Below, piece by piece: positions 11,320 through 23,349 of a DNA stretch of 64,000 nt. Both the position numbers and the translations under genes were made by a program. Each line of letters begins with the position of its first letter. Within the stretch, counting starts at the first letter, position 1. The stretch comes from Schistocephalus solidus (Eukaryota; Platyhelminthes; Cestoda; Diphyllobothriidea; Diphyllobothriidae), in the NCBI GenBank assembly GCA_017591395.1, contig WEDG01000776.1, positions 40,243 to 104,242 on the forward strand, written 5' to 3'. The notes under the pieces were generated by a model. The model saw nothing but the letters and a program-made list of their open reading frames with translations, did not search any database and had not been told where the DNA came from.

Positions 11320-12330
11320 GTGGAGGACTCACGTCATTCTGACAAACGTCTCACGGTCGGGCAAATAATCCAATGCAAAAATCGACACAAAATCAAGTTC
11401 TATTGCGGAAATATGCAAAGCCTCTTGAATATGGACACACCCTGTGTGTATGTCAGTCCAGCTGCCGCTATTGACGAAAGTGGTGAGATAACCGGCTTGC
11501 AACACACAAATAAACTAAAATGCATATATACCAGTGTCTAAAGCCTACTCCCTACAGTAGATGAGCTTAAGATAAACATGTGCCAAACTTCACCAAGTAT
11601 CATCTTCATAACTGAAATGTGGCTAACCGTGAAGGTGGACGATCGTGAAGTTGCTCTCCCTGGTTTTCAGTTATGCAGAAATGATAGAGTAGTATGTCAC
11701 GGTGAGGGGGTGTGCTGACTTATTTCAGATAAGGCCTGCTCGTGTCAGAAAAAACGGAAAACTCGCGTGCAAAACTGAAGCACTCTGGCTCACCATCAGA
11801 ACACCGGAGTCCCAATCACTTGAGATCCTAACGGTCAACCGACCACCGAGAAGCGATCCACAGTCAGACAGTAGTCTGATAGATGATTTAGAAGCATTTG
11901 ATAGTCGATCCGAAGTCATGATTATGGGCGACTTTAACGCTCCGAATATCAATTGGAATCTGAGCTCGGCCCCAGGCTTGGAATTAACTTCGATCGCCGC
12001 CTCCTACAGCAATACACAAACGCTTCCTAAGTCAACATGGCCTGCATCCAAACAGAATACGCGAGGGGCAACAAGGCAATTGTTTGGACCTTGTATTGAC
12101 GAAAGTGGCTGACCGCGTTGATGTTGTGAACTGTCTACTCCACTGGGCAAAAGTAATCACGTAGTCCTACAGTGGGAATATTCACTCTTCTCTGTCCCCG
12201 ATCAAAGCATCACAGTTAAACGCAACCTAGAGCGTGAAGCTTTTACCCAAATGAAACTGATGTGCACCGTTTAGATTGGCATGAAACATTCACAGGGTGT
12301 ATACTCGAGGATAGGTTGGAATTTAAGGCC
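11320..12330 (+). pseudogene. LINE-B endonuclease, broken (copy 1)
   Basis: Fragments of an APE-type endonuclease spread over several frames. FYCGNMQSLLN is the N-terminal asparagine block. An ITEMWLT stretch carries the catalytic glutamate. MGDFNAPNINWNLSSAPG (about 11920-11970) is the metal-binding block. The C-terminal block aligned to LTKAADRVDVV of the other copy lies near 12100-12160. In-frame stops occur throughout, so no enzyme is made. An unusual insertion between the first two motifs (MDTPCVYVSPAAAIDESGE) is also present in the other copy, so it is a family trait. Confidence 0.75.
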
Positions 12331-12399
12331 GCATTACATGGACTTATCACCAGCTACTATTCTGATTCGAAAAAAGGTCACCAACAGGCCCCAGTAAAT

Positions 12400-14397
12400 A
12401 ACGGCAGCACTGAAGATTGAAGTAAACCGCAACCGAAAGCTGCGGCGAAATTATCTGTGGAAAAATACCATCAAATTGCAGATGGAGTACAAGACGCAGA
12501 GGAACAGGGTAAAAGGCCTTTTTTATAAAGCACGTCAAAGTTTCGAGAGTAACCTGATATAACGTGCAGCAGAAAAACCGAAGCTCTTCTACAACGACAT
12601 AAGACAGAGCACTCGAAATAAAGACGCCATTCCTTTGTTAAAAACGGATGAAGGTGTCGAACTTTGCAAGGACGAGGAAAAGGCTGAGCATCTTTCTCAG
12701 TTCTTTCAGTCAGTTTTTACAATAAAAACTAATCTAACCACTGATAACTATAGTGTGGAAGAGATCTCAACAACTGACTCGGTGGTCATAATAGAACCTA
12801 TTGTTCTGCAGGAACTACTGAAGCTGGAAGAAACGAAATCAGCAGATCCTGCTGTAATAATGGCAAAGTTGTTGAAGGAGTTGGCCAAAGAGTTGGCAGA
12901 ATCTTTGTGTCTACTCTTCCGAGCTTCCCTCGCTGCAGGCAGATTGCCACCCGATTGGGAGACTGCGTTGATTTCCCCGATACATAAAAGTGGCAGACAG
13001 GCTTCCGCAAATAACTAACGGCTGGTAAGTCTCATTTCCATATGTTGCAAGATTATGGAGCGAATAATCAAAAGTGAACTGATGCAGTTTCTGGAGCGGC
13101 ATCATCTTCTCTCTGACGCACAGCATGGATTCCGCAGAGGAAGGTCCTGTTAAACCAATTTGCTCTACTGTTTGGAACGATGGACCCGAGCGGTCGATGA
13201 AGGAAGTATGGTGCACGCAGTCTACATAGACTTCAAGAAGGCCTTTCATAGCGTGCCTCACCAGCGTCTCCTATATAAACTCAGCCGTACTGTGGTAAGG
13301 GGCAAGCTTTTGAAGTGGATCGAAAACTTCTTGATTGGGCGATCTCAGATTGTCCGTCTTGGCGATCAACAATCGGCAGAGGTGGCGGTTGAGAGTGGGG
13401 TTCCTCAAGGATCCGTCCTTGGCCCTATCCTCTTCCTTATATAAATTGATGACTGCGTAACGGGGTTGGACTATGACACCGCCATAGCTGCTGATGATAC
13501 CAAGCATTGGACGATCATCCACAACGAAGATGATGAAGCAAATCTACAGGCGAACTTGTATTGACACGAGGAATGGTTGCACAGCTGGTTCCTCCCCTTC
13601 AATGCTACCAAGTGCAATATTCTGCAAATTGGTAGAACCACCTTCGGACACCAGATAATTTACTATCAGGACCAAACACTGCTACCAGAGGTAGAGGCTC
13701 AGAAAGATCTATGAGTATGGATCACGCCCTCATTGAAGCCATCGTTCCATTGCTCAAAAGTAGCAAAATCCACCATGTCAAGCTTGTATCTAATTAAGCG
13801 AGCGTTTGCAAAGTTCAACAAAGAGTGCTTTAATAAGGTATTCGGGTTGTTCGTGCGACCATAATTGGAATTTGTCATACAAGCCTGGAGGCCATGGTCT
13901 GTCAAAGACCACAGCAACTTTGAGAAGGTCCAAATACGTGCAACCAAGCTTGTTCGAGGTCAAAGCTATCTGCCTTACGAGACACGATTGTCCAATCTTG
14001 ATCTGTTTCCTCTGGACTGTAAACAGTTACGCGGCGACCTTATACAATCCTTTCGCATGCTGCGGGTTCAAGATTGTTGCCTTGCAGCCGGGGACTTCTT
14101 TGAGCTAGCCACTACCACTAATTTGAGAGGACATCTTATCAAATACGTGTGGCTGGCGCAAGACTGGACGCAATAAGGGTCTTCTTCTCCAACAGAGCGA
14201 TTAAGGCCTGGAATGCTCTGCTTGCGGGCATCATCATGTCCCCATCCGTTGACACTTTTAAGCGGAATTTTGACCAGTACAGCCATATGTACCACAACGA
14301 CATCAGAAACGAACACATTTCCTTTAACCTACCCTCATTCACAATTTATGCGTTATCAAACATACTACTCCCTATTTTGAATAATTTTATTTTATAA
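12400..14397 (+). pseudogene. LINE-B reverse transcriptase, broken (copy 1)
   Basis: The thumb-side linker (GVELCKDEEKAEHLSQFF) leads to the reverse transcriptase core: VYIDFKKAFHSVPHQRL (13219-13269), SGVPQGSVLGPILFLI, then a stop at 13442 and the catalytic pair in AADDTKHW (Asp codons 13493-13498). The aromatic residue usual two places before the Asp pair is missing. The C-terminal domain reads PYETRLSNLDLFPLD and RAIKAWNALLAG. A TAA at 12560-12562 lies in frame upstream and is shared with the other copy at 62138-62140. Further stops and shifts make it a pseudogene. Confidence 0.85.
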
Positions 14398-14684
14398 TTG
14401 TTTCATCTGATGCCCTGTAGTGTGATTGAGAGATAACCCTTTGTCCAACGACCATTATGTGTCGGTATTTTTTTTATTTGCAATGGCATTGAAATCCATA
14501 GGGAGCTCGAAGGCGTCGCCTACATTTATCTTAATAAAACTGAACTGAACTGAAAAATTAACGGACACATGTTTATTATATTTACGGCAGAGTTGTACGT
14601 GGAATTTAGCGACTACAATATTATAACAGCAGAATTCGAAGTAAAACATTAACAGAGTTATACGTAAGGGTATTCTAGGCAGAA

Positions 14685-14858
14685 GGTCATTACCGACAAA
14701 GACAATGGAGACTGGAATGGCAATTTCTGACTTCTTTGCCTTCCTTAGCCAGTCATACCCAACCCCAGGTATTTTAACACCTGATTTTCGAACCCGTTGC
14801 CAGCTATTAAGAAGTTCAACATTCTAACCACTGCGCTGCAGTCTCATTGTCCTGTCGG
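14685..14858 (-). mobile_element. tRNA-derived SINE fragment
   Basis: In reverse orientation this matches the 5' part of the SINE copies at 34414-34705 and 46495-46662: a tRNA-like head with a degenerate B box (GGGTTCGAAAATC), then GGGGTTGGGTATGACTGGCT and the GGAGACTGGAATGG-like body. The 3' half is missing. Confidence 0.7.
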
Positions 14859-17800
14859 TATTTAATTTTTTAAGAAGAATCGATAGTCTCTTCCTACCCC
14901 TGTCTGCTAGGAAGTTGTATGCGTAATACGAACAACGATTTGACCAAAACAGTAGCATGTGGTAAAGATTACTACTGTAGAGCATTTAGGAAGTATGAGA
15001 ACCTATGGAGATGAGAAAACCGTATGGTGATTTCGTATGCCGACGGAAACCATAGTTTATATCACTCAATCTAATGTTAAATGTCAACCGCCGCTCTTGA
15101 CTCCTAACCACATGATAACTGCATTGACATCGCCCATGAGGTGTTATATCAATAAACCTATATAATATTTCTTAATTTGGAGCCTAATTGTGTGCATACC
15201 GCTAACCTTTAATAACAAAACCATAGAAGTAATAACCTGCCTTCTGAAAAAGTGCAAATGGAAGTCAAAGAATTTGAATAAGGGAAAGTGGCACAAGGTA
15301 TTGTGTTTTACGCACTTTTGTGATTTTTTAATTACGAACGGTAAGACTCGTTCAACTTGTTCACTTTATTTTCAAGAGCGAAATCTGCTTCTTTTCAAAC
15401 TACGAAAACTGCTTGCGTAAAATTTCCCGCTACAGGTATGTGCCACCAGGCAAAAAAAGGCTGACTGCGCGAACATAAAAACCTGCATGAATGTTCCCCA
15501 ACCCGTGGCGTACTACCGGGACAAAACAGTCATTACTCGACAAATAACGCTCCATGCACCTTTGAACTCACGCAAACCGGACCGCATTTTGCGAGCCAAA
15601 TTGCCAAAAAACTAAAGATAGTATAAGGAGGCCACTCTTTAGTACCAGCTGGTTGCTGTTTTGGAAGTTTCTGTGGTAGTCAAGGATGTGAACTCAACTT
15701 TAACCATGCACGGAATTCGCTCAGCCTAAAAAGGAGAGCTGATTTACACAGGAAAGGTTGTCGTGGGATGGCTGTTTACTTTTGTGACAGAATAACGCGT
15801 CCATTTAAGGAGTGCGTGAGTAGCGGTGTAAAGTTTACGCGGTCGTGCATTTCCGCGTCAGCATGAGAGACCATAGCACCAAGATCTCCTTCGAACTAAG
15901 TGCCCATGCTGGTGGTGCTATTACAGTAATATTGCTGAGAGTCCATGTCATTAAAATAAGAGCACGAGTATTCTGTATTCGCTTACGATACTTTAATGGT
16001 TAACTCGAATTTTATACGATGAAATGTAGTGAGTATTCAGAACTTGCTGAGATAAAAATGCTACCATTTGTTAAAGATACTTAAATAACTTAAAGATTTT
16101 ACGAAACATATTCAGAAACGGCTCAAACGTTTATAGCTCTCGAAGGCTCTGTTTAACTTCTGATCTTAAAGAATTTAAACTTATTTTCTGAGGCGGTGGT
16201 TAGCTCTTTAGTCAGTTAAACTCTGTTGGAGAAGAAACTATGCTTGACTTAGTCTTCTTACGAATTTCGACACGAAAAACGTTTCCAGAAATGCAGAATG
16301 TAATTTTATACTACGGTTTCAGTGCCAATGTTAGAGAAAATATTTGCAAAATCGCATCTCCATCAAATTAATCCTATCATAATACCAATTTGGACGCAAA
16401 TACAGTACGAATCGACGCCAAGGTTCTCATGGTTCTTGAGTTTGAATCTGCTCCAAAGATTGGAAAATCATTTTACTCAGCGGCAGCCTCCTTATTCCTT
16501 TATAATCGTCCCCAACCTTCCCTGGCTTTCCTAACCCCATCTTCATCTAGTTCATTTCGAATACTATGGATTTTAGCGTTGGAAGACTCCACACGGTTTT
16601 ATAATTTTATGTAGAACAAACAAAAAAACTTTTTTAAAAATTTCAAATGGGATGAAAAAGCTTAGCGTATACTCTATTGCCGAGAAGTATAAGGGCGTGT
16701 TTGTGATACGCTACCCCTTCTATATGAAATCCAGCAGTACTTTGGTTTTGCTCTCATATTTATAGGATTTCCATATCCAATAATGATAAGTTGATAGGTT
16801 AGCCGCCCTCTGCATTATAGTCAGCGTAAAGGTTTTAGTCTCGTTTTTACATTCGGTCATAAGCATCTTTGGTAGCATTCCTAAATTCCTGTTGAAATGG
16901 CTACTGCTTGGACCACTGATGAACTTTCCACCACTGGAGAACAAAACTCAACCGCAAAGCGAACACACGAACACTTAACGCGTAACTCCTTCTTCTAACC
17001 TTAACCTTCATTCCAAACTCGCACTCTAACACAATCTGACTGGTTCAACCTCCGCGCTTACCAGCCCATATTTATGGTCCAGGCAACCGCGTCGCAAAGC
17101 CCTGTACAATTTCCGCGATAACCCCAGCAGGGGCAATTTGTGACAGCCGCTACTCATTTCTTGTGATCCCTCATGCGTCGGTAGCCCCAAGCAATCTTTT
17201 TTGTGTGCCTGAGACATAGATGCACTGAAATGACGTACACAACCACCACATTTTTTTCCCGCGTTTGCTTAGGCTGGCTGTGCGACCGCACCGAAGGATC
17301 TCGGTGCTTGGCCTTATGTGTTGCTCAACTGTTCGCAATGCCTCTGCGTTCGTCTCTAGTATCCCTACGTTCACTTCCTTCGTGCCCGTCAACAAAGCGC
17401 TTAGGCCTTCGGAGTTTGCTCGCTGGCATTTCATGACTATTTCACCAATCTGTAAGCTATTCCGCTTAAATCCAGAAATTATCGCTGTCTCTGACCCCTA
17501 TCGCGTTCACCAAATCCCAGAGTCAGTACGGAACTCATCAGGGGGCATGGTCTCCACCCACTTACCCGAGATTATTTGTTTCTCGTGGTTTCCTTGGGAA
17601 AGTTGTTCGTGTGGAGCATTATGATACCATAATTCAGTACACTTGGTGTTTTATTAGTTTCCTGTCTAATTCCATGTTAATGCCCCTTTCTTGATTTCCA
17701 CGTCATCTTCTTCCGACAAGGTTGACTTCGCTGCCGCGCTTGCTAATTCCGCGCTATGACTATCTCCGACCTCCGCACCACCCAGCCTATCTTTCCACTT

Positions 17801-18269
17801 AAATTCACCACTTCATTCTGTTAAATGCGGCTGGCCCGATTATCCTCATCGTTTGAGAGTAACAATAAACACTGTCCGATTCCGGTTTTCCCTCCTACCT
17901 ATGTCCATTCTTCTCTTATGGGGCTTCATTGCCTTGCTGAAGAGCCATAAGTTGGTGGTTCTGAAAAGCAAATGGAGCAAATGGTGCAATGGCAGGTACA
18001 CTGACAACTCTTAACTACTGATATTGATATTGACTGGTAGGTAATACCAATTGAACGTGGCATGGGAAGCAAATAAAAGAGTATGGTGAGAGGTCGCTAA
18101 ATTGGGAGAAGTAATAACAAAGTAAAAAGATACAATATTGTGAGAATGGAACAAAGGAGAGGAGGGCAGACACTATGGGTAAAAGTTGAGATTATATTAA
18201 AGCTGAAAATAGAAGTTAATCAGCCCTTCATTGGTTAACATATATATGCATATACATCTATATACACAA
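14859..18269. other. Noncoding DNA
   Basis: No gene recognised. Minus-strand frames at 17026-17434 are less AT-rich than their surroundings and could be part of an old repeat, but they hold no motif I know. The last 50 bases before 18270 are TA-rich (TATATATGCATATACATC), next to the 3' end of the following element. Confidence 0.4.
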
Positions 18270-19199
18270 GATAGTTTGACCGTCGTAGTCGGACGATGTC
18301 CACCCGTATGCTCCAAAGAAGGGTGGTGCAGGGACGGTGACATGCACGTGGATTATTTTAAGTGATAGTAGCCTTGCGCTGCAGCTACCACACTCTCTCC
18401 TCCCCCAAATGGGCCCAGTGTCATGACAGAGTCAAGGAGACCGAAGGCGGGAGAAGACGCAGGTGTCTGGCGCAGCCGGAGCCGCCCCTGGGGGTACCAC
18501 CACACCTGACTCGGATCCCACGGAGTTGGAGTGCCATAAAGGCCAAATTAAGAAGGAGCCATCGCAGCCTGACTCTCTGTCCGCCAGTCAGCCACTCCAC
18601 ACAAAGTACACACTGGGATGACCATGCAGTCAGAGTTATCCCGTCAGTTGGCAACCTTCTAAGCCACGGCTTTTTGCGCACCGTGATAGTTTCAAGTGCG
18701 TCAGGTTGTTTATAGTGAGGAAAATGCGCTCAGTCGTCGACCTCACTCTCTCCCACACCACCACAACCAGACCACTATGCAAGCCTGTCAGTTGTCTGAT
18801 GCGGAAATGGATGCAGCTGCTGGTAACCTCTTCTACACGTTCTACGTACACGACCTGGCCCCCAAACACAAACCCCAGGATTTCACACAACAGAGGGTTG
18901 AACGGCTTACATCTCACATGTGTGAGATAGCCAGAGGTCACGGTAAGAAGGAGCCATCGCAGCCTGAGTCGCAGATCACTAGTCAGCCACACCAAACAAC
19001 ACACTTTGGACTGACTGCGAGGTCTGAGTGTAATTTCAGTTTGCTACCTTCCAACCCACGCTTATCGCCCCGTGATATTCGCAAGCTCAGATCACACATG
19101 TAGCAGAGGAGCCACATGGAGAAGGAGCCGAGGATCATACTTACCTCTTAATCAGCTATACAGACGGAGAGCATGTTTTTATGGTGTTGCGTGTGCTCA

Positions 19200-20162
19200 T
19201 GTGAGGTGCAGAGGCTGATGAGGAGAGATGTAGTGTTGTGGTAAGTCGGTGGTGTTCTACCGCAGGCTTTCACGGAGGCACATGTGACCTACTAGGCACA
19301 TGTGGTGTGTGAATGTGTATGGGTAGTGCGGACAGTTGAGTCAGGTGCGGCGGTTGTATGTTTGTGCTCCTGGCACTGGTTCACTGGTCTCTATGCGATG
19401 GATTCACAAGTGACCGACCAGACCGATGCGTGATGTGCATGTGCGGTGACAATGAGGACAAGTTAGGTCAGGAGGTGCTGATTCTACGCGGGCTCTTCTG
19501 CGGGCACTGGTAGTCTAGGTCATGAAAGGAATATTGGAAGTGTTTATGGGTGCGCAAGATGTGCTGGCATCGTGGTGGATTCCGCTTTTGTGGATGCGCA
19601 TGTGACGGATCAGGCCGATGCGATGAGTGAATGCGCGTGGGCAGTGAGGGCATTGGAGGCGACGGTCTCTGCTTTGTGTTGGTGCTCCAGGCACTAGTTC
19701 ACCATTCTCTATGTGATGGATTCACAAGTGACCGACCAGGCCGATGTGTGAGGACAGGTTAGTACCGAGTCTCCATCGCTGGTACTGGGGGCGGTGGTGG
19801 GGGTTTGGAGGTAGCACATGGCAGGTAGTCGGAGGTGGCTACTGAGGTGGTGGGAGTGGGGCAAGTGGTGTTCGTCGCCGTGATCGGCGCAGGGGGTGGA
19901 GGAGGAAGGACGGTGTCGGTGATCGTGGGTGGCGGGGCATCGATTAAGTTGTTATCAGTGGTAAGGGTGGTCGTCGTCGTCGTCGTGACATCTGAAACAG
20001 GTGTGGCAGAGGTTGATGTTATGGGACTGTTGTTACATTGGATTCGAAGATGTCTACCAGGCCGATTCGCGCGCGGAATGTGCGTTGACAGCGTGGGCAA
20101 GTTGGCAGGGCTTGGGCATTAGCATTGTTGATCCGGGGTGCTTGTGACTTGCGAGCCGTGGT
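19200..20162 (-). pseudogene. C2H2 zinc-finger tail of LINE copy 1, broken
   Basis: Downstream of the reverse transcriptase, CPRCQRTFRARIGLV (about 20070-20115) is the first zinc finger, cut short by a frameshift. It is followed by a Thr/Pro-rich linker (about 19760-20040) with runs of Pro. Degraded fingers follow: SSHIGLVGHL near 19740, and pieces of the GELVPGAP spacer that separates fingers in copy 3. The array would be the nucleic-acid-binding end of the element's protein. In this copy it cannot be read through. Confidence 0.7.
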
Positions 20163-20888
20163 TTCGGCTTAAGCAGCAGCGCTCCGGTTGATCTCATAGA
20201 TTGTTGAACCAGTCATCACGGATCTTCTCCATGCAGGTATATCCTGGGTGAGGTCCTCCCATGTCGCCGGGTTGATTTGCAATTTGATTTTGCAATTTCT
20301 TCCAAGTGTTCTTGTAGCGTCGCTTTTGACCTCCTTGTCGGTAAGTTCCCGTAGCGACATCTCCATAGAAAAGTCCTTTGCGTAGTCGCTCGTCATCCAT
20401 TCTCACCAGGTAACCGCTCCATCGCAGATGAACTTGCCTCAGCATGGCGTGGATGCTGAGGATTCTGGTATCCTCCAGGAGTTTCCGTGTCCAGGACCCT
20501 GTCTTGCCATCTCAGCTTCAGTATTCTACGGAGGCAGCTGAGATGAAGGGATTCAGCTTCCTGGCTTGGTTCGAGTAGACGGTCCAGGTCTCCGCTCCGT
20601 AAAGGAGTGTCGTCAAGACGATGACCTTGTACATCTTCAGTGTGGTGTTCAGGTGAATACCGTGGCGATTCCATCGGAGGCTTGCAGCCGGCCGAAGGCC
20701 TGACTGGCTTTCGAGATCCGTTGAGCAACCTCATCCTCGATTCTCGTGTTACGTGGCAGCGTGCTTCCCAGATAAGCAAAGCTTTCCACATTTTTGATTT
20801 GAACGCCGTTGACATTGATCCGGGGAACATTGTATTTCACACAGGGTGGCGGTTCGTGCATGACCACCGTTTTGGCCGTACTGAGTAG
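20163..20888 (-). pseudogene. Zinc-finger LINE reverse transcriptase C-terminal part, broken (copy 1)
   Basis: Translated fragments in three frames follow the order of copy 3: VVMHEPPP, then [35 protein letters not shown], then [35 protein letters not shown] and [10 protein letters not shown]. The catalytic palm is missing because the copy is truncated. At least three frameshifts break the reading. The domain after the palm is normally the thumb and connection region of the element's reverse transcriptase. Confidence 0.85.
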
Positions 20889-21289
20889 CTATGATCGATG
20901 TAATAAAAACTATTCAGCCGAAGTTTGTGATTTACGCTTGAACCCATCATCATAGACAGCACCAAATACGGTTACTTCGTACACAGGGGGTTGCAGTGTT
21001 TATAGGATGTGGTCGATGGGCTACTGCACACCCCGCGATCGCATCTACCTATCACTTAGTTCCTGTGACTCGCATTTTCGCTTGTATCGATAAAAATAAT
21101 ATAAATAACCCTTCTCATTTTGACAAAATTTCCTAGGCTCTATTTTCTCAATGGACTTAAATATAAGATCCTTGCCCAGATATTTTCTCCTAGTACACGC
21201 ATTGCACGATGATAAATGCGAACACGACGCATTGTGGTCTACCACAACCGAGGACACAACAACAAAAAAGCTGGGCGGCTGCTCGAATC
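20889..21289. other. Spacer between two LINE copies
   Basis: About 400 bases of AT-richer DNA with no recognised feature, between the truncated 5' end of one zinc-finger LINE copy and the 3' end of the next. Confidence 0.4.
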
Positions 21290-21975
21290 ATAGCTGAATG
21301 GGAATACCGTAAAGGTCACAGTGAGAAGGAGCCATTGCAGTCTGACTCTAAGTTCGGGTGACCGAGTTAGCTCGTCAGCTGGCAGACTTCCAAGCCACGT
21401 CTTTAAACGCACCGTGATAGTTTCAAGCGCATCAGATTGTTTATAGTGAGGAAAATGCGCTGAAACGTTGACCTCACTTTCTCCCCCACCCCCCAGCGTT
21501 GGGCCACCGTCCGAACAGGTCAGTTGTCTGATGCGGGAGTGGACACAGTGGCTAACAGGGCGGGCGACCCCGTCTTTGCGCGCCACAGCAAGACCTGGTC
21601 TCCTTGACATTCACACCAGGATTACCAAAACCAACTGGTACGAAGGAGCCATCGCCGTCCGACTCCTAGTTCACTGGTCAGCCACTCAACGCACAACACA
21701 CACTAGCCTGACGGTGTGGACTGGTATAAAGCGTCAGTTGGCAGCCTCCCAAGCCACGGTTTTTAGTAAGTCATGATATTTTCGGGATCCGATCACGCAG
21801 GCAGCAGAGGGGCCACATGGGCCACATGGGGCCGAGTATGATACTTGCCTCACAGTGACATTTTCTGGTTGAAAACACTGTTTGTGTGGTGTAGTGTGCG
21901 ATCATGCGTTATGTTGAGGCTGATGCGGAGAGATGTGGTAATGTGGTATAGCCGGCCGTGTTTTACCGCAGGTTT

Positions 21976-23348
21976 TCATGGGGACGCATGTGGCCTTATA
22001 CGCTCATGTGGTGAATGAATGTGCGTGGCCAGTGTGAACAGTTGAGACGGGTGTGGTGGTTGTATATTGGTGATCCTGGCACTGATTCGCCGGTCTCTGT
22101 GCGATGGATTCGCAAGTGAACGACCAGGCCGATACGTGATTTGCCTGTTCTGTGACCAATAGAAAAGGATAAGTCGGGAGGTGCTGAGTTTGCCTAGTTT
22201 TGGCAGCTGGTACTGTTGTTCGTGATCATGGGGGAATGAAAGTGTTCCTGGTTGAAATAAAAGTGTTAGATGTGTCGCCATCGCGGTTGATGCCACTTTC
22301 TTGGATGCGCATGTGACCAAACAGGCCCCTGTGGTGCTTGAATGTGCGTGTACAGTTGAGGTGAGTGCAGCGGGTGTATAGTTTTGCTCCTGGCCCTTGT
22401 TCGCTTGTCTCCTTGCGATGAATTTGCAGCTAACCGACCAGGCCGACACGTGAGGTGAAGGTGTAGTTGCCGTGTAGACAGGTCGGGACTGAGTTCAACT
22501 CACTGGGGTTGACAGTGGTGGAGTTGACGTTTGACGGTGCGTCATGATTACTTTGTATTATTTGTGTGGGCAGGAGGCGTCATAGAAGACGCTGAGGCGG
22601 GGAGGATGCGACGGGGGATTGGGAGCACCGTTGGGTTGTTTATAGACATGCGGAGGATGCGGGGAGGCAGGGGGAGGCGGGGGGATGCGACGGGGGATCG
22701 GGAGCACCGTTGGGGTTGTTTATAGACATGTGGGGGAGGCAGGAAGGATGCGACGCGGGATCGGGAGCACCGTCGGGGTTGTTTATAGACATGCGGGGAG
22801 GCGGGGAGGATGCGGGAGGCGGGGAGGATGCGACGGGGATCGGCAGCACCGTTGGGGTTGTTTATAGACATGCGGGGAGGCGGGGAGGATGCGGGAGGCG
22901 GGGAGGACGCGACGGGGATCGGGAGCACCGTTGGGGTTGTTTATAGACATGCGGGGAGGCGGGGAGGCGGGGAGGATGCGACGGGGGATCGGGAGCACCG
23001 TTGGGGTTGTTTATAGACATGCGGGGGAGGCGGGGAGGATGCGGGAGGCGGGGAGGCGGGGAGGATGCGACGGGGATCGGGAGCACCGTTTGGGTTGTTT
23101 ATAGACAAGCAGGGTGGGGCAGATGTGGATGGGAAAGCATGAGTTGGTGTCGCTCGGGTACTGCATTTGGTCCGAAGATGTCCAATAAGACCGTTTCGTG
23201 TCCAGAATGTTCGCTGACATCGTGAGGATATTGGGGGCGGTTTATTGTTGGCTTTGCGAGATGGGGGCAGTTGTGATTTACGAGCTTCGCGCTTGGCTTT
23301 GGCAGGGATTATGTGGCTGGATTTGTAGATCGCTGCTCCTGTATTCAC
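21976..23348 (-). pseudogene. Zinc-finger tail of LINE copy 2, interrupted by a minisatellite
   Basis: The first finger reads CQRTFWTRNGLIGHLRTKC (about 23150-23215, C2HC type), preceded by AKAKREARKSQLP, the same basic linker as copy 3. Then comes the G-rich minisatellite 22590-23107. Beyond it, frames at 21976-22449 keep pieces of finger and spacer (TYRPGRSLANPSHRD is the frame-shifted image of the finger and spacer in copy 3). The array is not readable as a protein. Confidence 0.6.
22590..23107. repeat. G-rich minisatellite, seven units of ~62-88 bp
   Basis: Seven imperfect units, each ending GGGAGCACCGTTGGGGTTGT then TTATAGACA (unit ends near 22648, 22729, 22790, 22870, 22948, 23018, 23107). 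Units differ in length because a GCGGGGAG-type subrepeat varies in number. All forward frames and several reverse frames stay open through the array, which explains the many overlapping open frames there. It sits inside the zinc-finger tail of LINE copy 2. The runs of G could form quadruplexes. Confidence 0.95.
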
Positions 23349-23349
23349 T

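Larger units (their letters stand above)
10985..14556 (+). mobile_element. CR1/jockey-like LINE family B, copy 1 (degraded)
   Basis: A second LINE family on the plus strand, homologous along its length to 60531-64000. Both copies start near a shared CAGGTA...ATCATG block and share a roughly 300 bp 5' leader, an endonuclease, a reverse transcriptase and a C-terminal domain. The 3' end is visible here: after the last stop (14397) the element runs to AATAAAACTGAACTGAACTG, a (TGAAC)n tail ending near 14556. In the core reverse transcriptase the two copies are about 94% identical by eye. Copy 1 has many stops and frameshifts. Confidence 0.85.
18270..20888 (-). mobile_element. Zinc-finger RTE-like LINE, copy 1 (5'-truncated)
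   Basis: A minus-strand LINE copy, from the end of the reverse transcriptase (20888, where homology stops abruptly inside the TAKTVVMH region) through a C-terminal zinc-finger region to a 3' untranslated part ending near 18270. The same layout is found at 21290-24705 and, nearly full length, at 35236-41020. The 5' truncation is typical of target-primed reverse transcription. The 3' untranslated part (18270-19110) holds two related modules, each beginning AAGAAGGAGCCATCGCAGCC (18543 and 18946). Confidence 0.85.

Noticed and set aside
17026..17434. A minus-strand gene in a less AT-rich patch
   Set aside because: Two frames are open but neither has a known motif or splice context; I could not tell it from an old repeat.
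22531..23104. Many overlapping Gly/Arg- or Pro/Ser-rich open frames on both strands
   Set aside because: All come from the minisatellite, whose unit lacks stops in several frames.
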